From JAWWPY01 sp036394075 (GTDB lineage Bacteria; Actinomycetota; Actinomycetes; Streptosporangiales; Streptosporangiaceae), in contig DASWFT010000286.1 of NCBI GenBank assembly GCA_036394075.1, positions 1 to 22,681 of the forward strand: DNA of 22,681 bases. Reading direction: 5' to 3'. The translations under genes were made by a program, and so were the position numbers. The notes under the pieces were generated by a model. It was not told the origin of the DNA. It did not search any database and worked only from the letters and a program-made list of their open reading frames with translations. Position 1 is the first letter of the stretch, and each line of letters begins with the position of its first letter. Shown in pieces: positions 15,109 to 22,622 of the stretch.

Positions 15109-15584
15109 GGTCTCTCTTTCCGGCAGCTACGGTCACGAGCTAGGGTCACTGTTCACGGCCCCAGCGGTCACGCGCTGGAATGCTGGGCCGAAATGCTGGG
15201 CTTGATACGCCTTTCACCCGTTGTTGGGCTATTCCCCCTGTCACGGACCGCCGTGGACGGCGGTTCACCCCGCCTGGCAACGGTTGCATCACGCGGGCCA
15301 CGGGCGGAAGGGCCGCCACGGGCGCCGGGTTCCGCATCGACGCGGACTGGCGCGTGCAGGACCGCGGCGAGCTGGACGCCACGGCAGAGCGCATCCGCCA
15401 CGGGATCAGCCAGCTCCCATCGTGAAGGACGTAGTCGAGATGGCCGGGCTGTCAACTTCCAGGTATCTGGGAGCTGCGCAAGATCCGTTGACCTGCACGC
15501 ATTTTGTCCGCATCCTCGATCATGAGTCAGGCGGCTGGTCAAACGGACGGGTCGTCAAGCCGAGGACGGGTCAAGGACGGTGTG
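15109..15584. other. Intergenic region with GGTCAC repeats and a possible gene relic
   Basis: The left part holds GGTCAC at 15131, 15144 and 15166, plus GTTCAC at 15151, just upstream of the divergent 4-TM gene, as in an operator. AATGCTGGG is repeated at 15179 and 15192. The plus-strand stretch 15330-15425 reads as protein-like sequence (GFRIDADWRVQDRGELDATA and onward), with a stop at 15425 and no credible start, so it may be the tail of a lost gene. The right part leads into the FHA gene; TTGACC at 15488 is a possible -35 box without a good -10. Confidence 0.4.
15573..15577 (+). promoter_or_regulatory. Ribosome binding site fixing the FHA gene start
   Basis: AAGGA sits seven bases before the ATG at 15585. 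It selects that codon over the upstream in-frame start at 15504, whose extra 27 residues are low-complexity. Confidence 0.65.
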
Positions 15585-16673
15585 ATGGCTGAGCGCAGGG
15601 ACGCGGCACTCCTGCCCGAGCGCGCCATGGTGCGACGGCGGAGCCGGAAGCGGTGGGGGATGGCGGCAGGCGTCGTCGGCTGCTGGGCGGTTCTGCTGGC
15701 CCAGACGGGTTCCTTCATCGGGGCAACCGCACTGCTGGCGTTTCTCGCTGCACTCGGCGTCATCTGCGTGCTGGGCTTTCGGGCGCTGGGTATCACCCGA
15801 GATCACCCGTGGGTGCGGCAACTGGCCGCCCGGCCATGGCGTGATGGCCAGGATGTGCTGCAACTGAGCCTGCGGCACCTGTCCGAGGTGTTCGTGATCA
15901 CACCCAGCGGGTCGTTGCTCGCTCCGAACCTCGTCGAGGTGCGGCTGAATCCCCATGACCTCAGCTCGCTGACCGAGCTGATGGATGTCGGCTTGATCAA
16001 CGCGAGCGCGGCTGAGGTATACGAGGAGCAAGTCGCCGCGCACGGGGCCCGGCTCGCCGGGCCCGGTCCGGTCATGGTGAGCGTTTTCAGCGATCCGTCG
16101 GTTCCAGCGGGCCGCTACTGGCTGCGCCAAGGCCAGCCGCTCGGCCCCGGTCCCCGGCGCAGCCATTCCGGCGTCCAGACGATGCCTCCTGGCGCTCCAT
16201 TCGGCCCGCCCGATTCTGCGTTCCTGCATTCTGTCCCTGAGTTCGTCCGCCATGGCCCGCCGCCCGTGCAGGCCAGGCCGGACGGGGTCTTCATGGCCCA
16301 CGATGGGAGCACCTGCGCCGAACCCATATCACCCCAGGGGGTCGCCAATCTGGCGACGGTCGCGGAACTCGTCCGTGCGCCCGTGCCCTGGCTGCGGCTG
16401 GTCACGGGGGACTCGGTGGCGCAGACACGGACTTCCGGCGCCCGCGCGGGCCGGGGCGCGGTAGAACTCGGGCTGCCGGACGTGCCCACCGTGTCGCGGG
16501 AGCATGCCAGGTTCACGTTTGCCGACGGCCGGTGGTGGATCGCCAACCTCGGCATGAACGGGCTGACGGTGAATGGCAACCCCCTGCTCGGCGAGCAGCC
16601 GGTCAGCGGCGGTGATTCCATCCGGTGGGGAACGAGCCCGGGTGCGCCGCTCTCCAGGGTCGAGATCGGCTGA
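15585..16673 (+). CDS. Membrane-anchored FHA-domain protein with FhaA-N-like region
   Basis: The 362-aa protein has a basic N-terminus, two TM segments close together (about residues 27-40 and 45-66), then a cytoplasmic part. Residues about 90-180 (PNLVEVRLNPHDLSSL, and PVMVSVFSDPSVPAGRYWLRQG) resemble the DUF3662/FhaA N-terminal domain found in mycobacterial FhaA. A Pro-rich linker (185-250) leads to a C-terminal FHA domain (about 285-350) with GR at 289-290, SREHARF at 304-310 and NGLTVNG at 325-331, the residues that bind phosphothreonine. It should therefore read Ser/Thr-kinase signalling at the membrane. No kinase or phosphatase gene is in the window. It is followed after 136 bp by an unrecognised gene on the same strand that may be its partner. 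Confidence 0.85.
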   Translation: MAERRDAALLPERAMVRRRSRKRWGMAAGVVGCWAVLLAQTGSFIGATALLAFLAALGVICVLGFRALGITRDHPWVRQLAARPWRDGQDVLQLSLRHLSEVFVITPSGSLLAPNLVEVRLNPHDLSSLTELMDVGLINASAAEVYEEQVAAHGARLAGPGPVMVSVFSDPSVPAGRYWLRQGQPLGPGPRRSHSGVQTMPPGAPFGPPDSAFLHSVPEFVRHGPPPVQARPDGVFMAHDGSTCAEPISPQGVANLATVAELVRAPVPWLRLVTGDSVAQTRTSGARAGRGAVELGLPDVPTVSREHARFTFADGRWWIANLGMNGLTVNGNPLLGEQPVSGGDSIRWGTSPGAPLSRVEIG

Positions 16674-16794
16674 CGCGGCGGCCACCAGACCCGACGCTGT
16701 GGGCTACCAGCACGTCCGGCGCAGCCGCCGATGTCACAATTGAGGTCGCAGGCATGGCGGAACTGGATGGACGTGTCGATGGCGCGCCAGCGTC

Positions 16795-16800
16795 GGAGGT
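16795..16800 (+). promoter_or_regulatory. Strong ribosome binding site GGAGGT
   Basis: GGAGGT lies nine bases before the GTG at 16810 and fifteen before the ATG at 16816, favouring the GTG as start. Confidence 0.6.
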
Positions 16801-16809
16801 GGCAGCTGG

Positions 16810-17676
16810 GTGGTAATGGGCCAGCTCTCTATCTGGTCATCCGGGGGCGGGGAGTGGGTGAACTGCCCACCTGATGAGATCACCTGGCTCGACCGGGGCC
16901 TGCTCAGCGGCAACCAGGATCTCACCCTGCACCGGGCCCCGCGCTGCGCCGGGCTTCGGCACGTGCACCACCGTTGGGAGCTGTTCAGCAGGGACACCAC
17001 TCACCGCGTGTACCTGGCGACGTACCCCGATGCCGCCCCTCACGACGCCGCGGCCCCTCACGACGCTGAGGACGTGCAACGGGTGGCCCGCCGCATCCTC
17101 CCGGTGGCCCCGGCACATTACGAGACGTTGCCGGTGGAGCTTGAGGAGGGGGCGTGGCTGGTCAGCATCGGCCGGTGGGTGCTCCCGCTGCGGCTGGACG
17201 TCCCGGCCCGGCGCGCCGAGCCAGCCGCCCGGCCCGGCGATAAACAGCCCGCCACCCAGGACGGGAAAGTCCTGGTCAACGGCTCGCTGACCAGTCATGG
17301 AAGCCCGCCACGCGAGGACGCAGTGGCGCATGTCCGCGGCTACTTCGAGCGCAACGCCACGGCACGGATGGCGATGGCCTACTACTACCAGGAGTTCATC
17401 CTCGGCCTGGCCGCCCCGCAAGCCGTGCCGATGATGGATGTCGTCATCACCCTGGACCTGAGCGGCGAAGGCGCGGTGTCCGACTACAAGAAGCTGCTGC
17501 AAGGCTTCATCTGGAAAGAACGCGGTCACTCGCGTGACCTCGCCGAATTCCTGCTCTCTAACGGCCTGCTGACCCAGGCCGACCTCGATCTGGCCCGGAA
17601 GGCCGCGATTGACCACGAGCGCAGCGGCCAGAGCGAGATGGCCAAGCAACGCCTGCAATACCGGCCGAAGAAGTAG
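16810..17676 (+). CDS. Unrecognised protein next to the FHA gene, 288 aa
   Basis: No known family is recognised with confidence. The N-terminal ~75 residues are beta-rich (LSIWSSGGGEWVN, RWELFSRDTTHRVYLATY). A repeated PHDAAAPHDAE stretch and a Pro/Arg-rich linker lie in the middle. The C-terminal half is helical and charged: YFERNATARMAMAYYYQEFI, then a segment with DYKKLLQGFIWKERGHSRDL, AEFLLSNGLLTQADLDLA and a basic end. The SNGLLTQADLDLA pattern looks like a small helical recognition module. There is no signal peptide or TM segment. Same strand and proximity to the FHA protein suggest a shared signalling role, but the 136-bp gap leaves co-transcription open. The GTG at 16810 fits the strong ribosome binding site; the ATG at 16816 is the alternative. 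Confidence 0.7.
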   Translation: MVMGQLSIWSSGGGEWVNCPPDEITWLDRGLLSGNQDLTLHRAPRCAGLRHVHHRWELFSRDTTHRVYLATYPDAAPHDAAAPHDAEDVQRVARRILPVAPAHYETLPVELEEGAWLVSIGRWVLPLRLDVPARRAEPAARPGDKQPATQDGKVLVNGSLTSHGSPPREDAVAHVRGYFERNATARMAMAYYYQEFILGLAAPQAVPMMDVVITLDLSGEGAVSDYKKLLQGFIWKERGHSRDLAEFLLSNGLLTQADLDLARKAAIDHERSGQSEMAKQRLQYRPKK

Positions 17677-17724
17677 TGACTCGGGCGGCCCTAGATCATC
17701 CTCGATCCGGAGTGAGGCTGCGGG

Positions 17725-18414
17725 ATGGGCGTGATAAGGCGATATAGCGCCCGTAACTGGCCAGTGACCCGCCTGCCCGCCCGGACCCTGCTGGCCCGGT
17801 ACGCCTTCGCCTGGCTGTACCTGACGGGCTTCGTCGTCTCCGAGCTGGTCTATGCCGCCTTGCCCGTACACGATCAGTCGGCGGTGCTGCGGTGGGCGAG
17901 CACCAACGTGGTCAACCTGCGCCATCACCCGGTGGGCGCGCTCGCGGCCTCGGCGTTCATCCCGGCGACGTTCACCATCGCCTGGCCTTTCCTGATCGCC
18001 CTGGCCGTGTTCGGCGCCAACCGGGTGCTGGGAAACTGGCGCACGGCGCTGGTCTGCGCCATCGGGCATGTGGTCGGCACGTTGGTGAGCGAGCGCATCG
18101 TCGACTACCGGGTGGCGCACGGCCTGCTGCCCGCCTCCGATACCCGCATCGTGGACGTGGGCCCGTCCTACGTCGTCGTGTCCGCCATCGTGGTGGCCGT
18201 GCTGTATGGCTCGTGGCCGGCCCGCGTGGCGGCCGCGCTCGATTTCGCTCTCCTCGTCTTCATCGGCCAGATCTTCAGCGGCCTGAGCACGCTGGACGTG
18301 CCGGCGGTCGGCCATACGACGGCGATCGCGGTATCGGTCCTGCTCGGCAGCCTGCTGGCCTGGCAGCTGCGCCGCCGTAGGCCGGACCGGGCCGTGCTCG
18401 TCAGCGGCGCTTAA
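17725..18414 (+). CDS. Rhomboid-like intramembrane protein
   Basis: The 229-aa protein has about six TM segments (near 24-44, 72-98, 106-122, 147-163, 167-186 and 194-214). It shows the pattern of the actinobacterial rhomboid-like family: STNVVNLRHHPVGALAASAF (59-78), LGNWRTALVCAIGHVVGTLVSE (102-123), DVGPSYVVVSA (144-154) and PAVGHTTAIA (193-202). Ser148 in G-x-S and His197 would form the intramembrane Ser-His dyad, so proteolytic activity is plausible but untested. The C-terminus is Arg-rich, on the cytoplasmic side. GGAGTGAGG lies upstream of the ATG at 17725. The gene ends 11 bp before the truncated PHP-domain remnant. Confidence 0.82.
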   Translation: MGVIRRYSARNWPVTRLPARTLLARYAFAWLYLTGFVVSELVYAALPVHDQSAVLRWASTNVVNLRHHPVGALAASAFIPATFTIAWPFLIALAVFGANRVLGNWRTALVCAIGHVVGTLVSERIVDYRVAHGLLPASDTRIVDVGPSYVVVSAIVVAVLYGSWPARVAAALDFALLVFIGQIFSGLSTLDVPAVGHTTAIAVSVLLGSLLAWQLRRRRPDRAVLVSGA

Positions 18415-18425
18415 GAACGTGGTGC

Positions 18426-18842
18426 GTGCATTCGCAGCTGCGGATGCCCGCTGAGCCAATGACCCGCCGCATGGTGGCCGCGGTGTCCAGCCCGCACGTG
18501 GACGTGCTGGGGCACTGCACCGGCCGGCTGCTCACCGGCCGTGGCCGGCCAGAATCGGCCTTTGATCCCGAAACGGTGTTCACCGCCTGCCGTGACCACG
18601 GCGTCGCGGTCGAGATCAACTGCCGCCCAGAACGCCAGGACCCGCCGGATGGGTTGCTGCGCCTGGCGGCCGAGATCGGCTGCATGTTCGCCATCGACAC
18701 CGACGCGCACGCGCCCGGCCAGCTCGACTGGCTGGATAACGGCTGCAGACGGGCCGAGAAGTTCGGTATCCAACCCGACCGGGTGATCAACACCCGCAGC
18801 GCGGACGCCCTGATCTCCTCCAGGCCGTTAAGGAGAGACTAG
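18426..18842 (+). pseudogene. PHP-domain protein, 5'-truncated remnant
   Basis: About 138 residues correspond to the C-terminal part of a PHP-domain phosphoesterase of the type fused to or related to PolX, normally ~330 aa. Recognisable segments are VHSQLRMPAEPMTRRMVAAV, the His in DVLGHCTGRL, and FAIDTDAHAPGQLDWL with its D-x-H. The N-terminal two thirds, with the first metal-binding HxH motif, are missing. The readable similarity begins at 18426, 11 bp after the rhomboid-like stop. An incomplete metal site means it is almost surely inactive. The GTG at 18426 is only the first available start and has no ribosome binding site. Confidence 0.75.
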
Positions 18843-19162
18843 GCCAACCGGTGGTACTCCGTAGCTGGTCGCTCAACCCGCCTGCCTCTCAGTACCCGGA
18901 ACTTCAGTATCGCCCGCGCCATCGTGATGGATAGCACCCTGAGCAGTGCTGCCGTCACGACCGATGCCGCGCCCACTCCTGCGCGACTACGGCGAGGCGC
19001 GTCTTCCAGGGCTGGGGATCCTCCCGGCGATCTCCGCGTACAGCCGCGGCAAAATCAGCGAAGTGCCCTGCTTGGACTAAACTCTCTTGTGAACCGTTAC
19101 GATACTCCATATAATAACCAGTATATAGTTACTACATCGGCCTGACCTGCGGGAGTAACCCG
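18843..19162 (+). other. Intergenic region upstream of the acylase gene
   Basis: No convincing gene. A 38-codon frame at 18964-19080 on the plus strand reads protein-like (PGLGILPAISAYSRGKISEV) and may be a relic or a small ORF; it has no clear ribosome binding site. The base composition then changes abruptly to AT-rich between 19075 and 19137, where the acylase promoter lies. Confidence 0.5.
19087..19115 (+). promoter_or_regulatory. Near-consensus sigma-A-type promoter of the acylase gene
   Basis: TTGTGA (19087-19092) and TATAAT (19110-19115) are separated by exactly 17 bp, giving a predicted start near 19122 and a ~40-nt leader. An imperfect palindrome, TAAC-N9-GTTA at 19115-19131, overlaps the -10 end and start site, and GTTAC occurs as a direct repeat at 19096 and 19128, so a repressor could bind here. 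Such an AT-rich block stands out in this genome. Confidence 0.75.
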
Positions 19163-21574
19163 ATGACCACATTGTTCTCGCGCCGGTCGAGAATGTGCTT
19201 CTTCCGAGACGGCGCCCGGCGGCTGCCGCTTATGGCCGCTGTCACGGGAGTGTGCGTCATCGCGGGAGCGGCTTGGTCGTCACCGGTGTCCGGGCCGCTG
19301 CCGGCAGCCAGCCTGGCAGCGCATACGACCAGCGCCCCCCGGTACTCCGCCGAAATCCGGCGCACGGAGTACGGCATACCGCACATCCTGGCGCGCGACT
19401 ACGCCGGCCTCGGGTACGGCTACGGGTACGCGTTCGCGCAGGACAACCTGTGCACCATGGCCGATCGGGTGGTGACCCTGCGGGGAGAGCGGTCGGCATA
19501 CTTCGGCGCGACGGGCGATTCCGGCGACACGCTGGGGGCATCGACCACCAACCTGAACAGCGACATCTACTACCAGGGCCTGCGGAAGTCCGGCGTGGTG
19601 CATCGGCTGCTGGCCCGTCCCGCTCCCCTCGGGCCCACGCAGCAGGCCCGCCAGCTGGTTGATGGCTACGTCGCGGGCTACAACCGTTACTTGCGCGACA
19701 CCGGGGTGGCGCACCTACCCGACCCGACGTGCCGCGGCCAGTCCTGGGTCACGCCGATCACCGCGATCGACGTGTGGACGCTTGTGTACGACCTCGACAC
19801 CCTGGCCGGGGTTGCCGCGTTTAAAGAGCCCATCGCCACGGCGAGTCCGCCCGCGCCCGGCTCGGCCACGGAACCGGCGCTACCGGAGGCGCCGCCGGCG
19901 GCCAACGTGTCCAGCAACGGCTGGGCACTGGGCCGCGATGCCACGGCTGGCCATGACGGGATGGTCCTGGCCAATCCGCACGTGCCCTGGGTGGGTAACG
20001 CTCGCCTCTATCAGGTGCAGTTCACCATCCCCGGGGTGCTTGATCTGTCCGGCGCGAGCCTGTACGGCACGCCCATGCTCGAGTTCGGGCACACCTCGGG
20101 TGTGGCCTGGACCCAGACCGCCTCGCACACGCCGCGTTTCACCCTCTACCGGCTGAGCCTGGTCCCAGGCGACCCGACCAGCTACCTGGTCGATGGTCAC
20201 GCCATCGCCATGGATCGGCAAGAGGTGACGGTGACCGTCCGTGATCCGGCTGGCCAGCTCTCCACGGTCACCGGCCCGCTGTACCGCTCGCGGTACGGGC
20301 CGGTGCTCGGCACCGGCTGGACGACGGCGAACGCGTTCGCCGTCCGCGACGCGGGGGCGGACAATCTGCGGTCGGTGGACGAGTGGCTCGCGATGGGACG
20401 ATCGGAAGACCTCGCCCAGCTCCGCGCCGCCCAGGACACCTATCAGGGCCTGCCGTGGACCTACACCCTCGCCGCCGACACCAGCGGCACCGTGTACTTC
20501 GCCGACGCCTCGGTGGCCCCGCACGTCACCGCCGCCTTGGAACAACGGTGCCAGGTCGGTCAGCTGCCCGGCGACGTCCCCACCCCGATCCTGGACGGCT
20601 CAACCTCCGGCTGCGGCTGGGGCAGCGATCCCGACGCGATCGAACCCGGCATCTTCGGACCGGGCAACTACCCTCAGCTGACCCGCACCGACTACGTGGC
20701 CAACTCCAACAACAGCCCCCGGCTCGCCAACCCGGCGGCGCCGCTCACCGGCTACCAGCCCATCTACGACCCCCGCATCCAGCTTGAGCTGCGGCCCCGG
20801 CTCAGCCTGGACATGATCAGCGAGCGGCTGGCCGGCGCCGATGGCTACGGTCCGCCCGGCTTCACCCTGACCAGCCTCCAGGAAACCATGCTCGGCCAGC
20901 GCAACTACAGCGCGGACCTCGCCCGCGCCGCCGTGGTGGCGATGTGCCGCGCCCATCCGGTGCTGACCGCCACCGACGGCAGCCAGGTCGACGTGCGCGC
21001 CGCGTGCCCGGTACTGAACGCCTGGAATGGCCGCGCCGACGTGAACAGCCGCGGCGAGGTCCTGTGGCAGCAGGCCTACGGCGGGCTCAACTACACACCC
21101 GAGTGGTGGCGCGTCCCCTTCGACCCGGCCCAGCCGCTCACCACGCCACGCGACCTCAACACCGATGACCCGGCGGTCCAGCACGCACTGGCCGATGCCG
21201 TGGAGTACTTCCAGGCCCAGAGCGTTCCGCTGGACATCCCGCTTGGCGCGGTCCAGCACTACGCCGGGATCTCGCTGCCAGGCTGCACCGAAGGCGAAGG
21301 CTGCTTCGACCGCATCGAGGGAGCCGCGCCGCCGGGCAGCGCTGGCGGCACCGATGCCAGCAATGGCTCGAGCTTCATCATGGCCACCGAGCTGACGCCG
21401 GACGGGCCGCGCACCCGGACCATCCTCACCTACTCCGAATCCGCCAACCCTGCCTCCCCGCACTACTCGGACCAGACCGCGCTGTTCTCCCGCGGCCAGT
21501 GGGTCACCGAGCGCTTCACCGAAGCCGAAATCAACGCCGACCCGCAGCTACAGACGACAACCCTGTACGGCTGA
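19163..21574 (+). CDS. Exported penicillin-acylase-family N-terminal-nucleophile hydrolase (AHL/lipopeptide acylase type)
   Basis: The 803-aa precursor is about the size of Streptomyces AhlM and of aculeacin A acylase, which remove acyl chains from homoserine lactones, penicillins or cyclic lipopeptides. A basic N-terminus and hydrophobic stretch (about residues 22-38) form a signal peptide. Residues ~55-235 are the alpha chain (RTEYGIPHILARDYAGLGYGYG, YAFAQDNLC). A Pro/Ala-rich spacer ends at the self-cleavage site before Ser251 in S-S-N-G-W-A-L-G, the beta-chain nucleophile. The beta chain contains GHTSGVAWTQT and VANSNNSPRLANP (about 512-524), which includes the oxyanion/catalytic Asn. The ATG at 19163 follows GGGAG by seven bases. 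It is transcribed alone from a strong promoter. The substrate is not determined. Confidence 0.9.
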   Translation: MTTLFSRRSRMCFFRDGARRLPLMAAVTGVCVIAGAAWSSPVSGPLPAASLAAHTTSAPRYSAEIRRTEYGIPHILARDYAGLGYGYGYAFAQDNLCTMADRVVTLRGERSAYFGATGDSGDTLGASTTNLNSDIYYQGLRKSGVVHRLLARPAPLGPTQQARQLVDGYVAGYNRYLRDTGVAHLPDPTCRGQSWVTPITAIDVWTLVYDLDTLAGVAAFKEPIATASPPAPGSATEPALPEAPPAANVSSNGWALGRDATAGHDGMVLANPHVPWVGNARLYQVQFTIPGVLDLSGASLYGTPMLEFGHTSGVAWTQTASHTPRFTLYRLSLVPGDPTSYLVDGHAIAMDRQEVTVTVRDPAGQLSTVTGPLYRSRYGPVLGTGWTTANAFAVRDAGADNLRSVDEWLAMGRSEDLAQLRAAQDTYQGLPWTYTLAADTSGTVYFADASVAPHVTAALEQRCQVGQLPGDVPTPILDGSTSGCGWGSDPDAIEPGIFGPGNYPQLTRTDYVANSNNSPRLANPAAPLTGYQPIYDPRIQLELRPRLSLDMISERLAGADGYGPPGFTLTSLQETMLGQRNYSADLARAAVVAMCRAHPVLTATDGSQVDVRAACPVLNAWNGRADVNSRGEVLWQQAYGGLNYTPEWWRVPFDPAQPLTTPRDLNTDDPAVQHALADAVEYFQAQSVPLDIPLGAVQHYAGISLPGCTEGEGCFDRIEGAAPPGSAGGTDASNGSSFIMATELTPDGPRTRTILTYSESANPASPHYSDQTALFSRGQWVTERFTEAEINADPQLQTTTLYG

Positions 21575-21776
21575 CCCGAGCCACCGCCTCGCCCGCTTGC
21601 CAATTCGCCCGGCTGCACGGAAAGCGCCCGGGCAGGGCCGCGACGTGCGGCACCAGCGGGCATACAGGACGGGAACGCCTGGCCCGTCAGCCACGGTGCG
21701 GCGCCTTTCCACCAGTAATACGACCATGAGTGAAATCCAGCCGCTCAGGGCAGACCGGCCCATCTGTAGTCACGGC

Positions 21777-22622
21777 TCAGGCGTCGCGCAGCCGGAGCAG
21801 CAGGCCGCCGGCCAGGAGCGCGCCGGCGGCCCAGGCGGCGAGCACGCCGAGGCCCGCCCATGGGCTGAGCGGCAGGCTGCTCAGGCCGGTGGTGGCCTGG
21901 ATGTCGAGTCCGGCGCTCATCGGCCCGATCTGTTCCAGGTGCCGCTGCCAGTGCGGATCGGTGACGACACCGGCGATGATCGGGAACAGGTAGAGCAGGC
22001 CGAGCACCACCCCAATGGCGACCGCGGAGTCCCGCACGGCGGTGGCTATGCCGAGGCTGAGCAGGGCGATCAGGGCGAGGTAGAGGACTGACCCGGCGGC
22101 GGCGCGCAGCACCGGCCCGTCGCCCAGGGACAGCAGCGGGAAGCCGCGCGCGGGGGTGAACCCGTGGCCGGGCAGGATCAGCCGCCCGGCCAGCAGTGAG
22201 CCGAGCACGGCGATGGTCCCGGCGGCCAGCACCAGGCCGGTGAGGATGGCGGCCTTGGCGGCTAGCACGGCGGACCGGCGCGGCATCGCCGTGAGGGTGA
22301 TGCGGATCATGCCGGTGCTGTACTCGCCGCTGATCGCCAGCACGGCCAGGATGGCGACGACCGCCTGGCCGAGCTGGACGCCGGAGAGGCTGAGCTTGGT
22401 GGTATCGACCGGGCAGGCGATGCCGGACGGGCATCTGACAGCGGCCGTCGCGGCGGCGCTGACCGCCACGGTCAGCGCGGCGGTGGCGGCCAGCAGCCAG
22501 GCCGGGCCGGCCACGGTGCGCAGCTTGGTCCATTCCGCGTGCAGTGTGTCCCGCATGCCCGTCAGTTCCACCCGCCGCGCGACGGACGGGCCTGGTTGTC
22601 CGGCGTGCAGGGCCTGGCTCAA
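21777..22622 (-). CDS. ABC-2 type transporter permease
   Basis: The 281-aa protein has about six TM segments. It follows the actinobacterial ABC-2 permease plan: TLHAEWTKLRTVAGPAWLL near the start, VVAILAVLAISGEYSTGMIRITLTAMPRR in the middle, and a final hydrophobic stretch ending GGLLLRLRDA. Such proteins pair with an ATP-binding subunit to export drugs, lipids or peptides; no ATPase gene lies in the window and it may lie beyond the right edge. The TTG at 22622 overlaps the stop of the upstream permease as TTGA and has GGAGGG four bases before it, so translational coupling is likely. The ATG at 22556 is the alternative and matches the usual family N-terminus. Confidence 0.85.
   Translation of the reverse strand: MSQALHAGQPGPSVARRVELTGMRDTLHAEWTKLRTVAGPAWLLAATAALTVAVSAAATAAVRCPSGIACPVDTTKLSLSGVQLGQAVVAILAVLAISGEYSTGMIRITLTAMPRRSAVLAAKAAILTGLVLAAGTIAVLGSLLAGRLILPGHGFTPARGFPLLSLGDGPVLRAAAGSVLYLALIALLSLGIATAVRDSAVAIGVVLGLLYLFPIIAGVVTDPHWQRHLEQIGPMSAGLDIQATTGLSSLPLSPWAGLGVLAAWAAGALLAGGLLLRLRDA

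Noticed and set aside
16837..18459. 540-aa minus-strand frame opposite the 288-aa and rhomboid-like genes
   Set aside because: It crosses two real genes on the other strand and is rich in His, Arg, Gln and Gly, typical of an antisense shadow.
21575..21776. Terminator between the convergent acylase and permease genes
   Set aside because: Only a weak 5-bp stem (GCCGC 21637-21641, GCGGC 21647-21651) was seen, too little to call.
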